DNA of 64,000 nucleotides from Flavobacterium sp. N502540 (GCF_025947365.1 NZ_CP110012.1:248001-312000); one strand, 5' to 3'. Numbered from the stretch's first letter, positions 28,762 to 38,182 are shown. Numbers and translations are program-made. The notes: a model not told the origin generated them from the letters alone.

Positions 28762-29769
28762 ATGGGAAATATAACCGATTTAATAAAAGATGTCTCTAGT
28801 AAAAATCAAATGATTGAAACCTTTGCTGCAAAAGTCATCGAAATAAATAATGAAATAGAATCATTTCACAATCCTGAAGACGCTTATACGGTAAACATTA
28901 TGCGTGCCGATGGCGCCATCCTTAAAAACGTACGATTGAAAGCTTCAATCCTCGATGTAGAACAAGGAATTATTACCATTCCTAAAAAAGACAGTTGGGT
29001 TTTGGCGACCATTATTGACGGAGTAGAAACAAGAGCGTTTGTTTCGCAGTTTTCTGAAGTTGACAGGCTAATGGGAAGAATACAAGCCACAAATGACCCA
29101 AAGTTATTTTTTGATTATAGTGCTGATGGCAATAAACTGCATATTCGTTATATAAAAACGGATACTGCAACAGAAACTAATGAAACGAAAATTCTTGATG
29201 TTGCTAAAATAGAGTTTGACAAAGACAAAAACTTTAAGATTAGCTATTTTGATGAAAAAGAAAACCCATTAGCCATTACACATTTTTCACCTGATAGTCT
29301 TAGAACGACTTTTAATTCGGTTAAAAATAACATTGTAACAGAAGGCTCGGTCTTAACAATGACAAAAAGTGCTACCAATCTAAAAATAAATGATGATAAC
29401 GGAAAAAAACGAACTAGTCTATTAATAGCACCAAGTACTATCTCAGCCCGATTATATAATGATGATGAAAAGGAAAAGCTGTCATTTGAAATGAGCGGTA
29501 ATGAAAGAGCAGAAATAAAAGTTACAGACTCAAACGACACAATACTTTTAGAAAAAAACAGAATCCAATTAAAGAAAGATGCTAATAATTTAATTGAACT
29601 TTTAGGTCAAAATGGTGTAAATATATTGACTTCCGGCAACATTAATTTAAAGGGAGATAATGTAAACATAGATGCCAACTCTAATATCAATATTAAAGCA
29701 AATAAGGCTATAAAAGTAGAAGCAGTAGGAGATACCACCATAAAAGGAGCAAACGTATTAATAAATTAA
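28762..29769 (+). CDS. VgrG/gpV-like spike protein
   Basis: 335 residues. An N-terminal OB-like domain (DAYTVNIMRADGAILKNVRL, DSWVLATIIDGVETRAFV) follows a short helical start. The C-terminal end is made of short repeats (INLKGDNVNIDANSNINIK, then IKVEAVGDTTIKGA) typical of the triangular beta-helix needle of gp5/gpV/VgrG spikes. The next gene, two bases later, encodes the PAAR-like tip. It is the central piercing protein of the tail. Confidence 0.82.
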   Translation: MGNITDLIKDVSSKNQMIETFAAKVIEINNEIESFHNPEDAYTVNIMRADGAILKNVRLKASILDVEQGIITIPKKDSWVLATIIDGVETRAFVSQFSEVDRLMGRIQATNDPKLFFDYSADGNKLHIRYIKTDTATETNETKILDVAKIEFDKDKNFKISYFDEKENPLAITHFSPDSLRTTFNSVKNNIVTEGSVLTMTKSATNLKINDDNGKKRTSLLIAPSTISARLYNDDEKEKLSFEMSGNERAEIKVTDSNDTILLEKNRIQLKKDANNLIELLGQNGVNILTSGNINLKGDNVNIDANSNINIKANKAIKVEAVGDTTIKGANVLIN

Positions 29770-29771
29770 TT

Positions 29772-32012
29772 ATGGCAAAATATATATGTAACGGTGCCCA
29801 ATGCATTTGTACCATGGGCACCAAAGAAGGTACGCTAGGGGTTAAATCTCAAACCAAAATTTTTATCCAGGATAAATTAATGGCTACTGAAAATGACAAA
29901 ACATTTTCATCAAATTTCCTCAATTGTACTAGATCATCTCCATTCCCTCCATGTGTTCCAGATGTTAAAGCACCTTGGAGCGACACAAAAAACAATGTAC
30001 TTCAGACTGAACATAAAGGACTCTTAGAAAATTCTAAGTGTAAATGTAGTCATGGCGGAGAAATTTCTATTTTAGATTCTAAACAAGCACAAACAAAAAA
30101 TGTTATATTTGGAGATTACTCCTCAGAGCCAAAAGAGATTTCAAAGGTTTATGCCAAAGTCAGAACTTTAAAAGATTATGATGGAGAGTTTGGCTTTGAT
30201 TGGGTAGATGTCAATCCTGAAACAATGGAAATTCAAAAAATACAAGGTGTGCCCTTTGAAAAAGTAGAATACTTTTATAAAAAAGGAAACACAGCTCAGG
30301 ATTTAGGAAACATCATACCTATTGGCGAAGATAAACCTGGCGCAATAAAAGCGATTCAGAAAAATTACGGACTTATTAATTTTGACAATCATTTCGAAAT
30401 GCCTTTTGTTTTACTAAAACCAGGCGAGCCCGTCACATTGAGTTTGGAAGTCTTTTTTGAAGGGGAAAGTCAGGATGATTATATCTCTATTACAGGCGAT
30501 GAATATTATAGTTTTAAAATTGACGGAGAAGAAGAAAGAAAGGATGAAAACGACAAAACAACAAAGAAAAAAATAGTAGCTAATGAACAGCTACAACTTA
30601 CAATAAAATGTTCGAAAGAATCGTTAGACAAAAAATACTTTTTTTTACATACTGGTGCAAAAGGCCCACGCGAAATAGGTGGTCTAAACATGATGAAAAA
30701 TAAAGTACTGAAACTTAAATTTAGGGTTATTGCACTGGTATCAAATGAAGGAAATCCAAATGAGAAAGCGAAAGCCTTGTTTAAAAAGTTTAAAAATGCA
30801 GGTATCAAAGAGTATCTAAACAATAACTCTCTTAACCAAGCAGGTTATGCAGTGGAGCTTGAAAATTTTGAGGCTATGGATGCCAGTAAGGTCGATGATT
30901 ATTTTTATGCTTTTGATAAGGAAGATTGGACTAGAAAAAAGTATTTTGCGAGTATTATTAAACAAAAACCAGATGTTGATCCTGTTACCGGAAATTGTAG
31001 GATAGAAAGTTGGGACCCTATAAAAAAAGAGTGCAATAAAAAACCAGTTATAACTGAGGTAATAGTAGATGATCAAAAAGATTTGGGACTTCCTGACAAA
31101 GCAAACGAAATGGATGAAATAACAATATCTGAATACAAAAACAAATTGAGAAATAAAGGAAAATCATTCAATGAGGGTGGGATTATTATTTTATCTGATT
31201 TCGAATCTTCAGATGAAAAGACAGGAGCATATAGCCGTACAAGTCCTCTTAATCATTATGCTTTAATCGTATATTCTACCAATACAAATAACAAAGATAC
31301 TTATTCTCATGAAATTGGTCATATGTTAGGCTTACCCCATTTATTTTATGATTCAAAGGAAAAAGAAGAATATAAAGTTGCTAGAGAAAATATTTTAGGA
31401 AATGGATTGCCAGTCAATAATCCTGATGGAACAAAAAATGAAAAGTTTATTCCTCCTATAGAAACGAAGATTCTAAAATTGCAAAGTGAAACAAATAAGA
31501 TTTATAGCCTAACAACTATTATTGGAAAAAAAAGCACTCTGATTGAAAAAATAACGAAAACTAATATTTATTTTCAATATAAAACAAGTTATTACACAAG
31601 ATTGAAGACTAATGTTGAAAGAGAATATAAAGGACAACCCGGATCAACTATAGTAGCAGGAACTGGCAAAAATACACAAACAAAAGACCAATATTTATCT
31701 GTATGCAAAAATGAAATTGACAAAAACACGTCTTATTTACAAGAAAACACAAGCACTTTACAAATATTAAATTCTATTCATACAGATAAAATACAATTAC
31801 ATAAATATAAAATTAACTTAAAAGCTTCTGATTACTCATTAGTTCTAATTGAAACGAAAAAATATTATTACTCTGTTATTGATCAAATTCATTCAAACTA
31901 TTTATTGTTTAAACAGGGGAGTACTAAAAATATCATGGATTATCATAATTCCAGATTAGTTTATTTTCATAATCAAATAAAAATCATGCGTGATGACATC
32001 GAAAACTATTAA
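29772..32012 (+). CDS. PAAR-like (DUF4280) tip fused to a metzincin protease effector
   Basis: 746 residues. Residues 1-115 have the Cys pattern of DUF4280 PAAR-like tips (CNGAQCICTMGT, NFLNCTRSSPFPPC, PW, CKCSHGGEI). A beta-rich linker follows (120-330). A zinc metalloprotease domain shows HEIGHMLGLPH (His513, Glu514, His517, His523), a complete HExxHxxGxxH motif, with a NIMDY Met-turn at Met722. The long stretch between motif and Met-turn is unusual for metzincins. The gene ends inside the start of the next, so cargo and candidate immunity are coupled. The part after the zinc motif is copied at 33537-33758. Confidence 0.85.
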   Translation: MAKYICNGAQCICTMGTKEGTLGVKSQTKIFIQDKLMATENDKTFSSNFLNCTRSSPFPPCVPDVKAPWSDTKNNVLQTEHKGLLENSKCKCSHGGEISILDSKQAQTKNVIFGDYSSEPKEISKVYAKVRTLKDYDGEFGFDWVDVNPETMEIQKIQGVPFEKVEYFYKKGNTAQDLGNIIPIGEDKPGAIKAIQKNYGLINFDNHFEMPFVLLKPGEPVTLSLEVFFEGESQDDYISITGDEYYSFKIDGEEERKDENDKTTKKKIVANEQLQLTIKCSKESLDKKYFFLHTGAKGPREIGGLNMMKNKVLKLKFRVIALVSNEGNPNEKAKALFKKFKNAGIKEYLNNNSLNQAGYAVELENFEAMDASKVDDYFYAFDKEDWTRKKYFASIIKQKPDVDPVTGNCRIESWDPIKKECNKKPVITEVIVDDQKDLGLPDKANEMDEITISEYKNKLRNKGKSFNEGGIIILSDFESSDEKTGAYSRTSPLNHYALIVYSTNTNNKDTYSHEIGHMLGLPHLFYDSKEKEEYKVARENILGNGLPVNNPDGTKNEKFIPPIETKILKLQSETNKIYSLTTIIGKKSTLIEKITKTNIYFQYKTSYYTRLKTNVEREYKGQPGSTIVAGTGKNTQTKDQYLSVCKNEIDKNTSYLQENTSTLQILNSIHTDKIQLHKYKINLKASDYSLVLIETKKYYYSVIDQIHSNYLLFKQGSTKNIMDYHNSRLVYFHNQIKIMRDDIENY

Positions 32013-32625
32013 ATTATTTGGGTTATTCTTGACTATGTACACATTCTTCATAGGGTGCAAATCTTACCAAAAAAAAATGTTAGATCCCATAAAGGGGACT
32101 GCGAAGGCATTAATGTATCTACACTCTAAATATGATTCAGATTTTCCTCCTAAACTAAAAATAGAGAATAACGGATTGGGAATTTCTCCAACAGAAGAAT
32201 GGTTCAAGGAAGGCGGTGTCAGCTTTGGCAAAACTGGGATTGATGATTCTAAAGAAGGTAAATGGCTAAGTGGTGATGCTGATTTTGATGAAAATGGAAA
32301 TGTATATGCCAAAGGAGGAATATGGAAAGAGGAATATTTTAAAAATGGCTTGCGAGACAGTATTTATAGACGTTTTGATAGTAATGGAAAAATTATTTAT
32401 GAGACTACATTTAAAAAAGGAACAGGTCTCTGGAAAGAATTCCATAATAATGGGCAATTATACTTTGAAATGTACACTAGAGATGGGTATTTTACAGATA
32501 CGCTAAGACTACATGATGATAAAGGAAAAATTATAGGAAAAAGACTTTATGTAAAAGATTCGTTGGTTTATGATGAAGGATTGCCTTGCTTTCCTTATCG
32601 CTCTGATAGTGTTCCTAGTGACTAG
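31993..32625 (+). CDS. MORN/YwqK-like lipoprotein, candidate immunity to the metzincin
   Basis: About 210 residues from the ATG at 31993; a GTG lies one codon earlier. The SPII signal ends in FIGC. The middle holds YwqK/MORN-type strands (GKIIYETTFKKGTG, FHNNGQLYFEMYT). It overlaps the effector stop by 20 bases. A paralogue at 33739-34479 overlaps a duplicated effector tip in the same way, which supports the cognate pairing. Such repeats occur in several antitoxin or immunity-like proteins; the exact mechanism is not known. Confidence 0.65.
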   Translation: MTSKTIKLFGLFLTMYTFFIGCKSYQKKMLDPIKGTAKALMYLHSKYDSDFPPKLKIENNGLGISPTEEWFKEGGVSFGKTGIDDSKEGKWLSGDADFDENGNVYAKGGIWKEEYFKNGLRDSIYRRFDSNGKIIYETTFKKGTGLWKEFHNNGQLYFEMYTRDGYFTDTLRLHDDKGKIIGKRLYVKDSLVYDEGLPCFPYRSDSVPSD

Positions 32626-32725
32626 AATTTAAAGCTACAATCGCGAAACTGCAAAAACCTCATTTACTATTGTGACAAGTAAAAGAACTATTAAATTAAT
32701 TACAAAAAATTAAAAACCAAAACTA

Positions 32726-33532
32726 ATGATTAGAAAAGTACAACTCAAAGTGATTCTAATTTTCATGTTACATATTAGTTTTATGTCGTTTTCACAGACA
32801 ATTCCTTTGTACAAGCTTGTTATGAATAGTGATATAATTATCAGTGATAGTGAATTTAATTATGTTACAGAACCTGTTAATGAGTATTATAGTCAAAATC
32901 TAATAGAATTTAAAAAGACAATCGAGGTTTAAAAAAACAAGAATAATGATAAATTGACAGATCTTAAATCTATAGATTTAAGATCTGATGAAGATTATTA
33001 CCCAAACTTAAATGGAGAAAGTTGTATGGGCAGCGGTTTTTCATTATTAGACGGAGAAAAATATTTTAACATTTACTTTATAAAAAAAACAAACAAAAAG
33101 TATTACATCATTGGCAAACTATGGAATGATGTAACCAAAGTAGATTTTCTGTCGCTAACTGAAAATATAAAAAAACTAAACTTACAAATTGAGGAAGAAA
33201 AAATAAAAAATCAAATCAGTGAAATAAATAAATCTCCTAAACCATTAAAATATCAAAATAAAAACACCATAGAATTTAAAGAAAGAGAAGATGTAAAAAA
33301 GAGTACTTTGATAGAAGCAATTAATCATTCAAACTTATACTATTCTCTAATGATTAAAAAATATAATGATTTTATAAATGACAAAACTAATTATAATTAC
33401 TACAATTGGGGTAGTGAAAAATTAAACAAACAACAATTTATCAGAAAATGTACTACAGAAAAGGAAAAAAATGAAACTTATAAGAATTTAAATAATGCCG
33501 CTAAACTAAATTTAGAAAAATATTTCAAATAA
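32726..33532 (+). pseudogene. Exported protein interrupted by an in-frame TAA
   Basis: Codons 1-68 encode a signal peptide (FMLHISFMSFSQ) and a short mature part, then a TAA at 32930-32932. The same frame reopens at once and runs to 33532 as a Lys/Asn-rich protein of about 190 residues with GFSLLDGEKYFNIYF. No second start in good context is seen, only a TTG at 32954. It therefore looks like one gene of about 268 codons killed by a single nonsense change, or a sequencing error. It sits between the metzincin's partner and the duplicated tip. Confidence 0.6.
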
Positions 33533-33536
33533 TAAT

Positions 33537-33758
33537 TTCATTGAATTTAGCCATGAATTTGATTTAATAGCTGAAGATTCTTTAAAAATTTACATTGATT
33601 ATTTAAATAAATTAAATAAAGAATGGGAACAAATGATATCAAATTATTTGTACTTCAAAAAAGGTAGCACGAAAAACATTATGGATTATATTGATCAAAG
33701 AAAGACATATTTACATAACCAAATAATTACCATGCGTAATGACTATGAAAACAATTAA
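33537..33758 (+). pseudogene. Detached C-terminal tip of a metzincin effector
   Basis: An open frame of about 73 codons without a start encodes KGSTKNIMDYIDQRKTYLHN and IITMRNDYENN, matching the C-terminus of the 746-aa effector (QGSTKNIMDYHNSRLVYFHN, IKIMRDDIENY). The frame overlaps the next gene's start in the same way as the full effector does. It is a displaced toxin end carried together with its own immunity-like gene. Confidence 0.85.
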
Positions 33759-34479
33759 AAAAACAATATTTGTTATTCCCGTAATACTATTAAGTTGCAT
33801 TGGAATAAAAACAGTTTCACTAGAGCCAAATCCATGTTCAACTTTGATGTTTTCGGATGAACCAGAATATGTTTTCTATAATTGGTATAAAACAGATTTA
33901 AATGTGTGCAAAGTTAACAAGTTTAAAATAAACAACTTACAAGGATACAGAAAAGGTAGTTTTGTTAATGGCAGGCAATCTGGCAAATGGATTACTGAAA
34001 GATATTACTATTATGATTCTTTGAGCGACATTAAAACAAAATATTATTTAGGGAGAGAAGAATATTTCAAGGATGGTTTAAGAGATAGCATTTATAAAAT
34101 CTACAACAAAGATGGAAAAGTAATTTATTCGACTTATTTCAAAGATGGAAATGGTATTGAAAAAGATTTCCATGAAAATGGTACATTATATTATGAAATA
34201 GAAACTAAAAGAGGCTATTTTACAGATACACTACGTTTGTATAATAAAGAAGGTAAAAATTTTGAGAAACGTTTGTACCAAAAAGATGTTTTGGTTTACT
34301 ATATAGGAAATGACTGGTGTTTAAGATACAGATACAAACCTAATGACAGTTCATACTTAGAAGTAGATTCATACGAATTAAAAAATTTGAAACAAGGAGC
34401 TTTCAGAAATACTTTTAGTTATAAAACTAAAGAAGAATTTGAGAATGATCACTTTGCAAAAAATACCTTAAAAAGGTAA
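33739..34479 (+). CDS. MORN/YwqK-like lipoprotein, paralogue of 31993-32625
   Basis: 246 residues with an SPII-like signal (VILLSC). It shares with the 31993 product the segments EEYFKDGLRDSIYK versus EEYFKNGLRDSIYR, FHENGTLYYEIET versus FHNNGQLYFEMYT, and GYFTDTLRLYNKEGK versus GYFTDTLRLHDDKGK. It is longer by about 35 residues at the C-terminus. It is joined to the detached effector tip at 33537-33758, so it is probably an immunity gene specific for that variant toxin end. Confidence 0.65.
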   Translation: MTMKTIKKTIFVIPVILLSCIGIKTVSLEPNPCSTLMFSDEPEYVFYNWYKTDLNVCKVNKFKINNLQGYRKGSFVNGRQSGKWITERYYYYDSLSDIKTKYYLGREEYFKDGLRDSIYKIYNKDGKVIYSTYFKDGNGIEKDFHENGTLYYEIETKRGYFTDTLRLYNKEGKNFEKRLYQKDVLVYYIGNDWCLRYRYKPNDSSYLEVDSYELKNLKQGAFRNTFSYKTKEEFENDHFAKNTLKR

Positions 34480-34535
34480 AACTAAGCTTTACAAAGTCAG
34501 GTACGTTAAATTAATAATGGACAAAATACCACTTT

Positions 34536-35003
34536 ATGAAAAAAGTATTATTTCTATTTTTATTCTTATTAGCTGTTTCGTGCAGCAAAGATAAAAAAAT
34601 ACAACCTCTTGCCTCTATAGAGAAAATTGAGTATATTGACTTAGATTACGGAAAACAGCCCGGTGTAATTATAAATATTAAAGTCAATGACTCAATTATA
34701 GCTAAAAAGCTTAAAAATAAAGAACTAAGAGAGTTTGTAATATATTCAATTAAAAAGGAAGATAGAAATTATTTTTTTTATGAAGTATGGAAAACCCCAA
34801 TTAGAAAAGAGAATACCTTTTCTTTCCTTATTAGAACAAGTTATTTTTCTCCAAATATTTTAGATAAAGAAAAAAGGATTTGGAACAAGGATAATATTAC
34901 AAAAGCATTAAGTGGCGATATAGGTTTAATTTTTAATAAAGATAGCATTCGTGTTAAACCTGGTAAAGATCGAAAAATAACAATACAACTGATTAAAGAT
35001 TGA
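34536..35003 (+). CDS. Small lipoprotein of the accessory zone
   Basis: 155 residues with lipobox AVSC. The mature part alternates short strands (YGKQPGVIINIKVND, REFVIYSIKKED, FSFLIRTSYF) like a small beta-sandwich. No family is recognised. It follows the second MORN-like gene by 56 bases and precedes two exported proteins. It could be a further orphan immunity lipoprotein; that is inferred from context. Confidence 0.5.
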   Translation: MKKVLFLFLFLLAVSCSKDKKIQPLASIEKIEYIDLDYGKQPGVIINIKVNDSIIAKKLKNKELREFVIYSIKKEDRNYFFYEVWKTPIRKENTFSFLIRTSYFSPNILDKEKRIWNKDNITKALSGDIGLIFNKDSIRVKPGKDRKITIQLIKD

Positions 35004-35022
35004 ATCTACAAATTTTATAAAA

Positions 35023-35670
35023 ATGCTAAAAACTATTTTGTATCTGAGTTTGTTCACTGCAATTATCGTAAATGGTCAACCTAAGGTATCAAAAACATCC
35101 GGAACTGAAAAGAACAGGTCCCAAAATAAAACTTCTGCAAACTTTAATCTTTCAAAACGAATAAATTCTTATCCTTTTAATAAAACTTCGCAAATAAAAA
35201 TCATATCATACAATTTAAATTCTGATGGTATGACAAGAATCTCTAAAGTAACTTATAATAAAGAAACCGGAAGAACTGTAACAACTCTGGATTACAATAT
35301 TGGCATTGAGCTGCCAATAAATAATTTAGATTCACTTTCTCTGAAAAATGTAACTCAAATTAAAACCTTAAATCTTTCGCAAGTAGAAAAATTATCGGAC
35401 ATATTGTATAACACTTGTTCGAGATTAAATACTAATTGTTCACAGATTATTAGAGGTTGTTATTTGCCCAGAAATGCTATCTTATTTTTTGATGAGACTG
35501 GGAAAGTATTTGAATGTTTAGAGCTAAGCTTTGAATGTAAAACAAAAGAAACATTCGGAAAAATAGAAAACTTAGATCTGAGCGATTATATGTACAATGA
35601 TTTAGAAAAATATTTTAATGAAATGGGCATCAGGACAAAGTATGAAATTCTTACTTCACCTTCTAAATGA
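35023..35670 (+). CDS. Exported protein, paralogue of 35701-36414
   Basis: 215 residues with a signal peptide (ending IIVNGQ). The second half resembles the 237-aa product downstream: LSQVEKLSDILYN versus EQLNKISDILFN, RGCYLPRNAILFFDETGK versus KITGCNNIEDTYPKIILLF, and similar C-terminal helices. The family is seen in flavobacteria but has no known function. It starts 20 bases after the previous stop and is likely co-transcribed. Confidence 0.5.
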   Translation: MLKTILYLSLFTAIIVNGQPKVSKTSGTEKNRSQNKTSANFNLSKRINSYPFNKTSQIKIISYNLNSDGMTRISKVTYNKETGRTVTTLDYNIGIELPINNLDSLSLKNVTQIKTLNLSQVEKLSDILYNTCSRLNTNCSQIIRGCYLPRNAILFFDETGKVFECLELSFECKTKETFGKIENLDLSDYMYNDLEKYFNEMGIRTKYEILTSPSK

Positions 35671-35700
35671 TTTAAAGCAGATTGAAGAATCATACAAACT

Positions 35701-36414
35701 ATGGCAACAAAAACGATCCTCTCACTTCTACTAACTATTTCATTTATGACCGTTAGTAATGCTCAAAAAAACAAACTCTCACAGCTTAGAAACAGTTATT
35801 GTAATAATAATTGCGAATTCTATCATGAAAATTTAAACTTTCGTAACGCTTTATTAAATCTACCGCCAGCTCCTCCAGAACCAAAAACAAAAGAAGACTC
35901 ACTTGTTTCTTTTTTCAAAATTCCGGTAAAAGAAAGAACGATGTTATTTCCCTTTTCAAAATATGATTCTGTATACGTCATTACGCCAAAATATCATGCT
36001 GATAAAGAACCTCGGAATTATATCAAAACAAAATTTCATGATTCAAAAATAGTGGTTACCCAAGAACAACTAAATAAAATTTCAGATATTTTGTTTAACC
36101 ACTTTCTAATAAAATATGATAATATAACGATTCGTCCATACAAAATCACAGGCTGCAACAACATAGAAGATACTTATCCAAAAATTATTTTATTATTTGT
36201 AAAAAACGGGAAAAAGAAAGATTACATCGCATTTCCCAGCCAAATATTTCGAAGAACAAGTTTTACAAATAAGGAATTAGAAGGTTTAGATCTCTGTGCT
36301 GAAAAAGAAAAAATGATTATGGAAATGTTTGGTGTAAACCTAGAAGAATCAAGTGACGGGCAAATATTAGAAGACGAACCAGGCATATTAAACGATGCGT
36401 ATAAAGAAAACTAA
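35701..36414 (+). CDS. Exported protein, last gene of the accessory zone
   Basis: 237 residues with a signal peptide (MTVSNAQ). It carries a proline-rich linker (NLPPAPPEPK) near residue 58 and the SDILFN / GCNN region shared with the 35023 product. The acidic C-terminus (EDEPGILNDAYKEN) has no match. Function unknown. A bidirectional terminator separates it from the converging repressor gene. Confidence 0.5.
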   Translation: MATKTILSLLLTISFMTVSNAQKNKLSQLRNSYCNNNCEFYHENLNFRNALLNLPPAPPEPKTKEDSLVSFFKIPVKERTMLFPFSKYDSVYVITPKYHADKEPRNYIKTKFHDSKIVVTQEQLNKISDILFNHFLIKYDNITIRPYKITGCNNIEDTYPKIILLFVKNGKKKDYIAFPSQIFRRTSFTNKELEGLDLCAEKEKMIMEMFGVNLEESSDGQILEDEPGILNDAYKEN

Positions 36415-36480
36415 TTTTTCTTTTTTTATAAGACCGGAAGTATCAAAAGATACTAAACTAAAAATATATTGTAAATAAAA

Positions 36481-36508
36481 GGGGCTGTCCAACTTTTCGG
36501 ACAGCCCC
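36481..36508. terminator. Bidirectional terminator between the accessory zone and the repressor
   Basis: GGGGCTGTCC pairs perfectly with GGACAGCCCC across eight bases. A run of A to the left and TTCCTATTTTT to the right allow use on both strands, fitting the converging genes 35701-36414 and 36522-37322. Confidence 0.9.
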
Positions 36509-36521
36509 TTCCTATTTTTAT

Positions 36522-37322
36522 CTAATTGAGTTTCTTTTTCAAAGTCTCTTCCATTTCATAGAATTTGCTTTCGAGATCATGAATTTTTTCATAGATATTA
36601 ACAGGATCCGGCATTTGCTTAGACGCATACATGCTGGCGTACCAAACTTCCAGTATATCTTCGGCATAAATAGAATACATCGGGTAATTTCCGTCTCTGT
36701 TATCCGATTTAAGGATTAATTTTCCACTTTCCCTAATCCGGTTCAAAACCCTTTTTACCACTACCCCATCATTCTTACTGATTATCACATAAATTCTTCC
36801 GTCTAAAATGTCATCAAAATTATCGACATATTTTCCAAAGAGATAATCCCCGTCATGTATCGTTGTCGACATCGAATTTCCTTTAATTTCAAAACATCTG
36901 TAGGTTCCATTTTTTAACATTGGCATACTAAACGAAGGGAGCGTTTCCATGTACTCCGGATCCGAATAACCGTCCAGGTAACCCGCACGTGCTTTAACAC
37001 CAACAAAATTGATATTTTCCTCTCCATCTTCATTTACCGTTATAATTTTAGGCAAATTTAAGCCAACCGCATCATTGGTTTTCTGAACAAAAATTTCATC
37101 GCTTGCTCCAAAAAAATACTCCGGATTTACATTGCAATGGGTAATAATACTTTGGAGTAAATCAAAACCAGGTTTTGTTCTTTTTCTTTCTCCATCAGCT
37201 TGCAATCTTCCAATCGTGATACTATCGATTGTAGTACTGGTTACTCCTATTAACTTTGCGAATGAGTTATTGTTTAACTTCAATTCGTCTATAATACGTT
37301 TTATTTTAGCATGTATTTCCAT
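36522..37322 (-). CDS. S24-type autocleaving phage repressor
   Basis: 266 residues. An N-terminal HTH (about 15-45, NNSFAKLIGVTSTTIDSI) is followed by a C-terminal LexA/CI S24 domain. The cleavage site is Ala113-Gly114 (ARAGYLDG), the nucleophile Ser150 (GNSMS) and the base Lys190 (VVVKRV), so the self-cleavage apparatus is complete. A coiled-coil-like tail (about 240-266) could aid oligomerisation. RecA-stimulated cleavage after DNA damage is the family's usual mode and would switch on the tail genes. It is divergent from the 37607 gene, with ATATGTTG repeats between. Confidence 0.85.
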   Translation of the reverse strand: MEIHAKIKRIIDELKLNNNSFAKLIGVTSTTIDSITIGRLQADGERKRTKPGFDLLQSIITHCNVNPEYFFGASDEIFVQKTNDAVGLNLPKIITVNEDGEENINFVGVKARAGYLDGYSDPEYMETLPSFSMPMLKNGTYRCFEIKGNSMSTTIHDGDYLFGKYVDNFDDILDGRIYVIISKNDGVVVKRVLNRIRESGKLILKSDNRDGNYPMYSIYAEDILEVWYASMYASKQMPDPVNIYEKIHDLESKFYEMEETLKKKLN

Positions 37323-37606
37323 GTTGTACTTCTATTTATTCATTATATGTAATATGTTTTAACACCAATACACATTCCACTATATGTTGCAAAACTAAAT
37401 AATATAAAATGAATAATCGCACTTTTTAAACATTTTTTCATATAACTCCCAAATACAAAGACATTTGAGAGTTGTTTCCTATCGTATTGCTCGAATATAA
37501 AGCAAAAACAAGCAAATCATATTACTGAAACTATTGCATTTTAAACTGTAATATGTTGTATTTATTAAAACATATGTTGTATATTTGTCAAAAAATAATC
37601 CATCAT
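37323..37606. promoter_or_regulatory. Divergent control region with candidate repressor operators
   Basis: The octamer ATATGTTG occurs at 37382-37389, 37551-37558 and 37572-37579, with a near copy ATATGTTT at 37352-37359. The last two flank or touch the -7 box of the plus-strand promoter, so a bound repressor would block it. No gene is seen here. Operator identity is inferred from position and repetition. Confidence 0.5.
37523..37587 (+). promoter_or_regulatory. Bipartite island promoter of the tail-terminator-like gene
   Basis: TACTGAAACTATTGC at 37523-37537 (two changes at the 3' side), 42 bases, then TATATTTG at 37580-37587, a perfect TAnnTTTG. Because the -7 box lies inside the longer reading frame from 37553, the gene must start at 37607. 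Confidence 0.7.
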
Positions 37607-38182
37607 ATGATTTTAAAAGATTTTTACAACGAGAAAAAAAACGCAATTCAATCAGAGTTTACTTCTGATGCGCCAACAGTACAACTTTATAGTGATGCTA
37701 TTTTTAAAACATCTATCGAAACACCGATCGTAATGTTTAAATACGACAACATCAACTGGGAAACATCCTCTGAAAAAAACTATAAGGCCGATGTATCTTT
37801 TTGCCTGTATATTGTATTACCGGTAGACACTATTTCATCAACAAGTTATGCAAATGCATTTAATCTTGCACAGCGTATAGACAAAGCGGTATTGTCTAAA
37901 AACAACAGTAATACTTCTATTGATACCAATTCAACATTCAAAATAAGGGAAAAACAATGTACAAACGAACATACCTATTGGAATAAAAATGACTATTTCA
38001 TTTGGGAGATCACTTACAAAACCACATTGATCGAAAATACTTTAAAAAAGAAATACATCCTCTTCAATAACGGATTGAGCAACGAAGCTCTGGAAGACTT
38101 AGGATACAATTTAACCTCTGATATCATTTCTATAAATCCAAACCAAGTTAAAGGCACTATAGATTTAGATACCACTCCCTAA
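37607..38182 (+). CDS. Tail protein, possibly tail terminator or completion protein
   Basis: About 191 residues from the ATG at 37607; the promoter -7 box rules out the earlier start at 37553. The N-terminal helix and the segments VMFKYDNINWET and FCLYIVLPVDT, followed by NAFNLAQRIDKAVL, resemble the alpha-beta fold of tail terminator / completion proteins that precede the sheath gene in phages. The assignment rests on pattern and gene order. It begins the structural block right beside the repressor. Confidence 0.5.
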   Translation: MILKDFYNEKKNAIQSEFTSDAPTVQLYSDAIFKTSIETPIVMFKYDNINWETSSEKNYKADVSFCLYIVLPVDTISSTSYANAFNLAQRIDKAVLSKNNSNTSIDTNSTFKIREKQCTNEHTYWNKNDYFIWEITYKTTLIENTLKKKYILFNNGLSNEALEDLGYNLTSDIISINPNQVKGTIDLDTTP

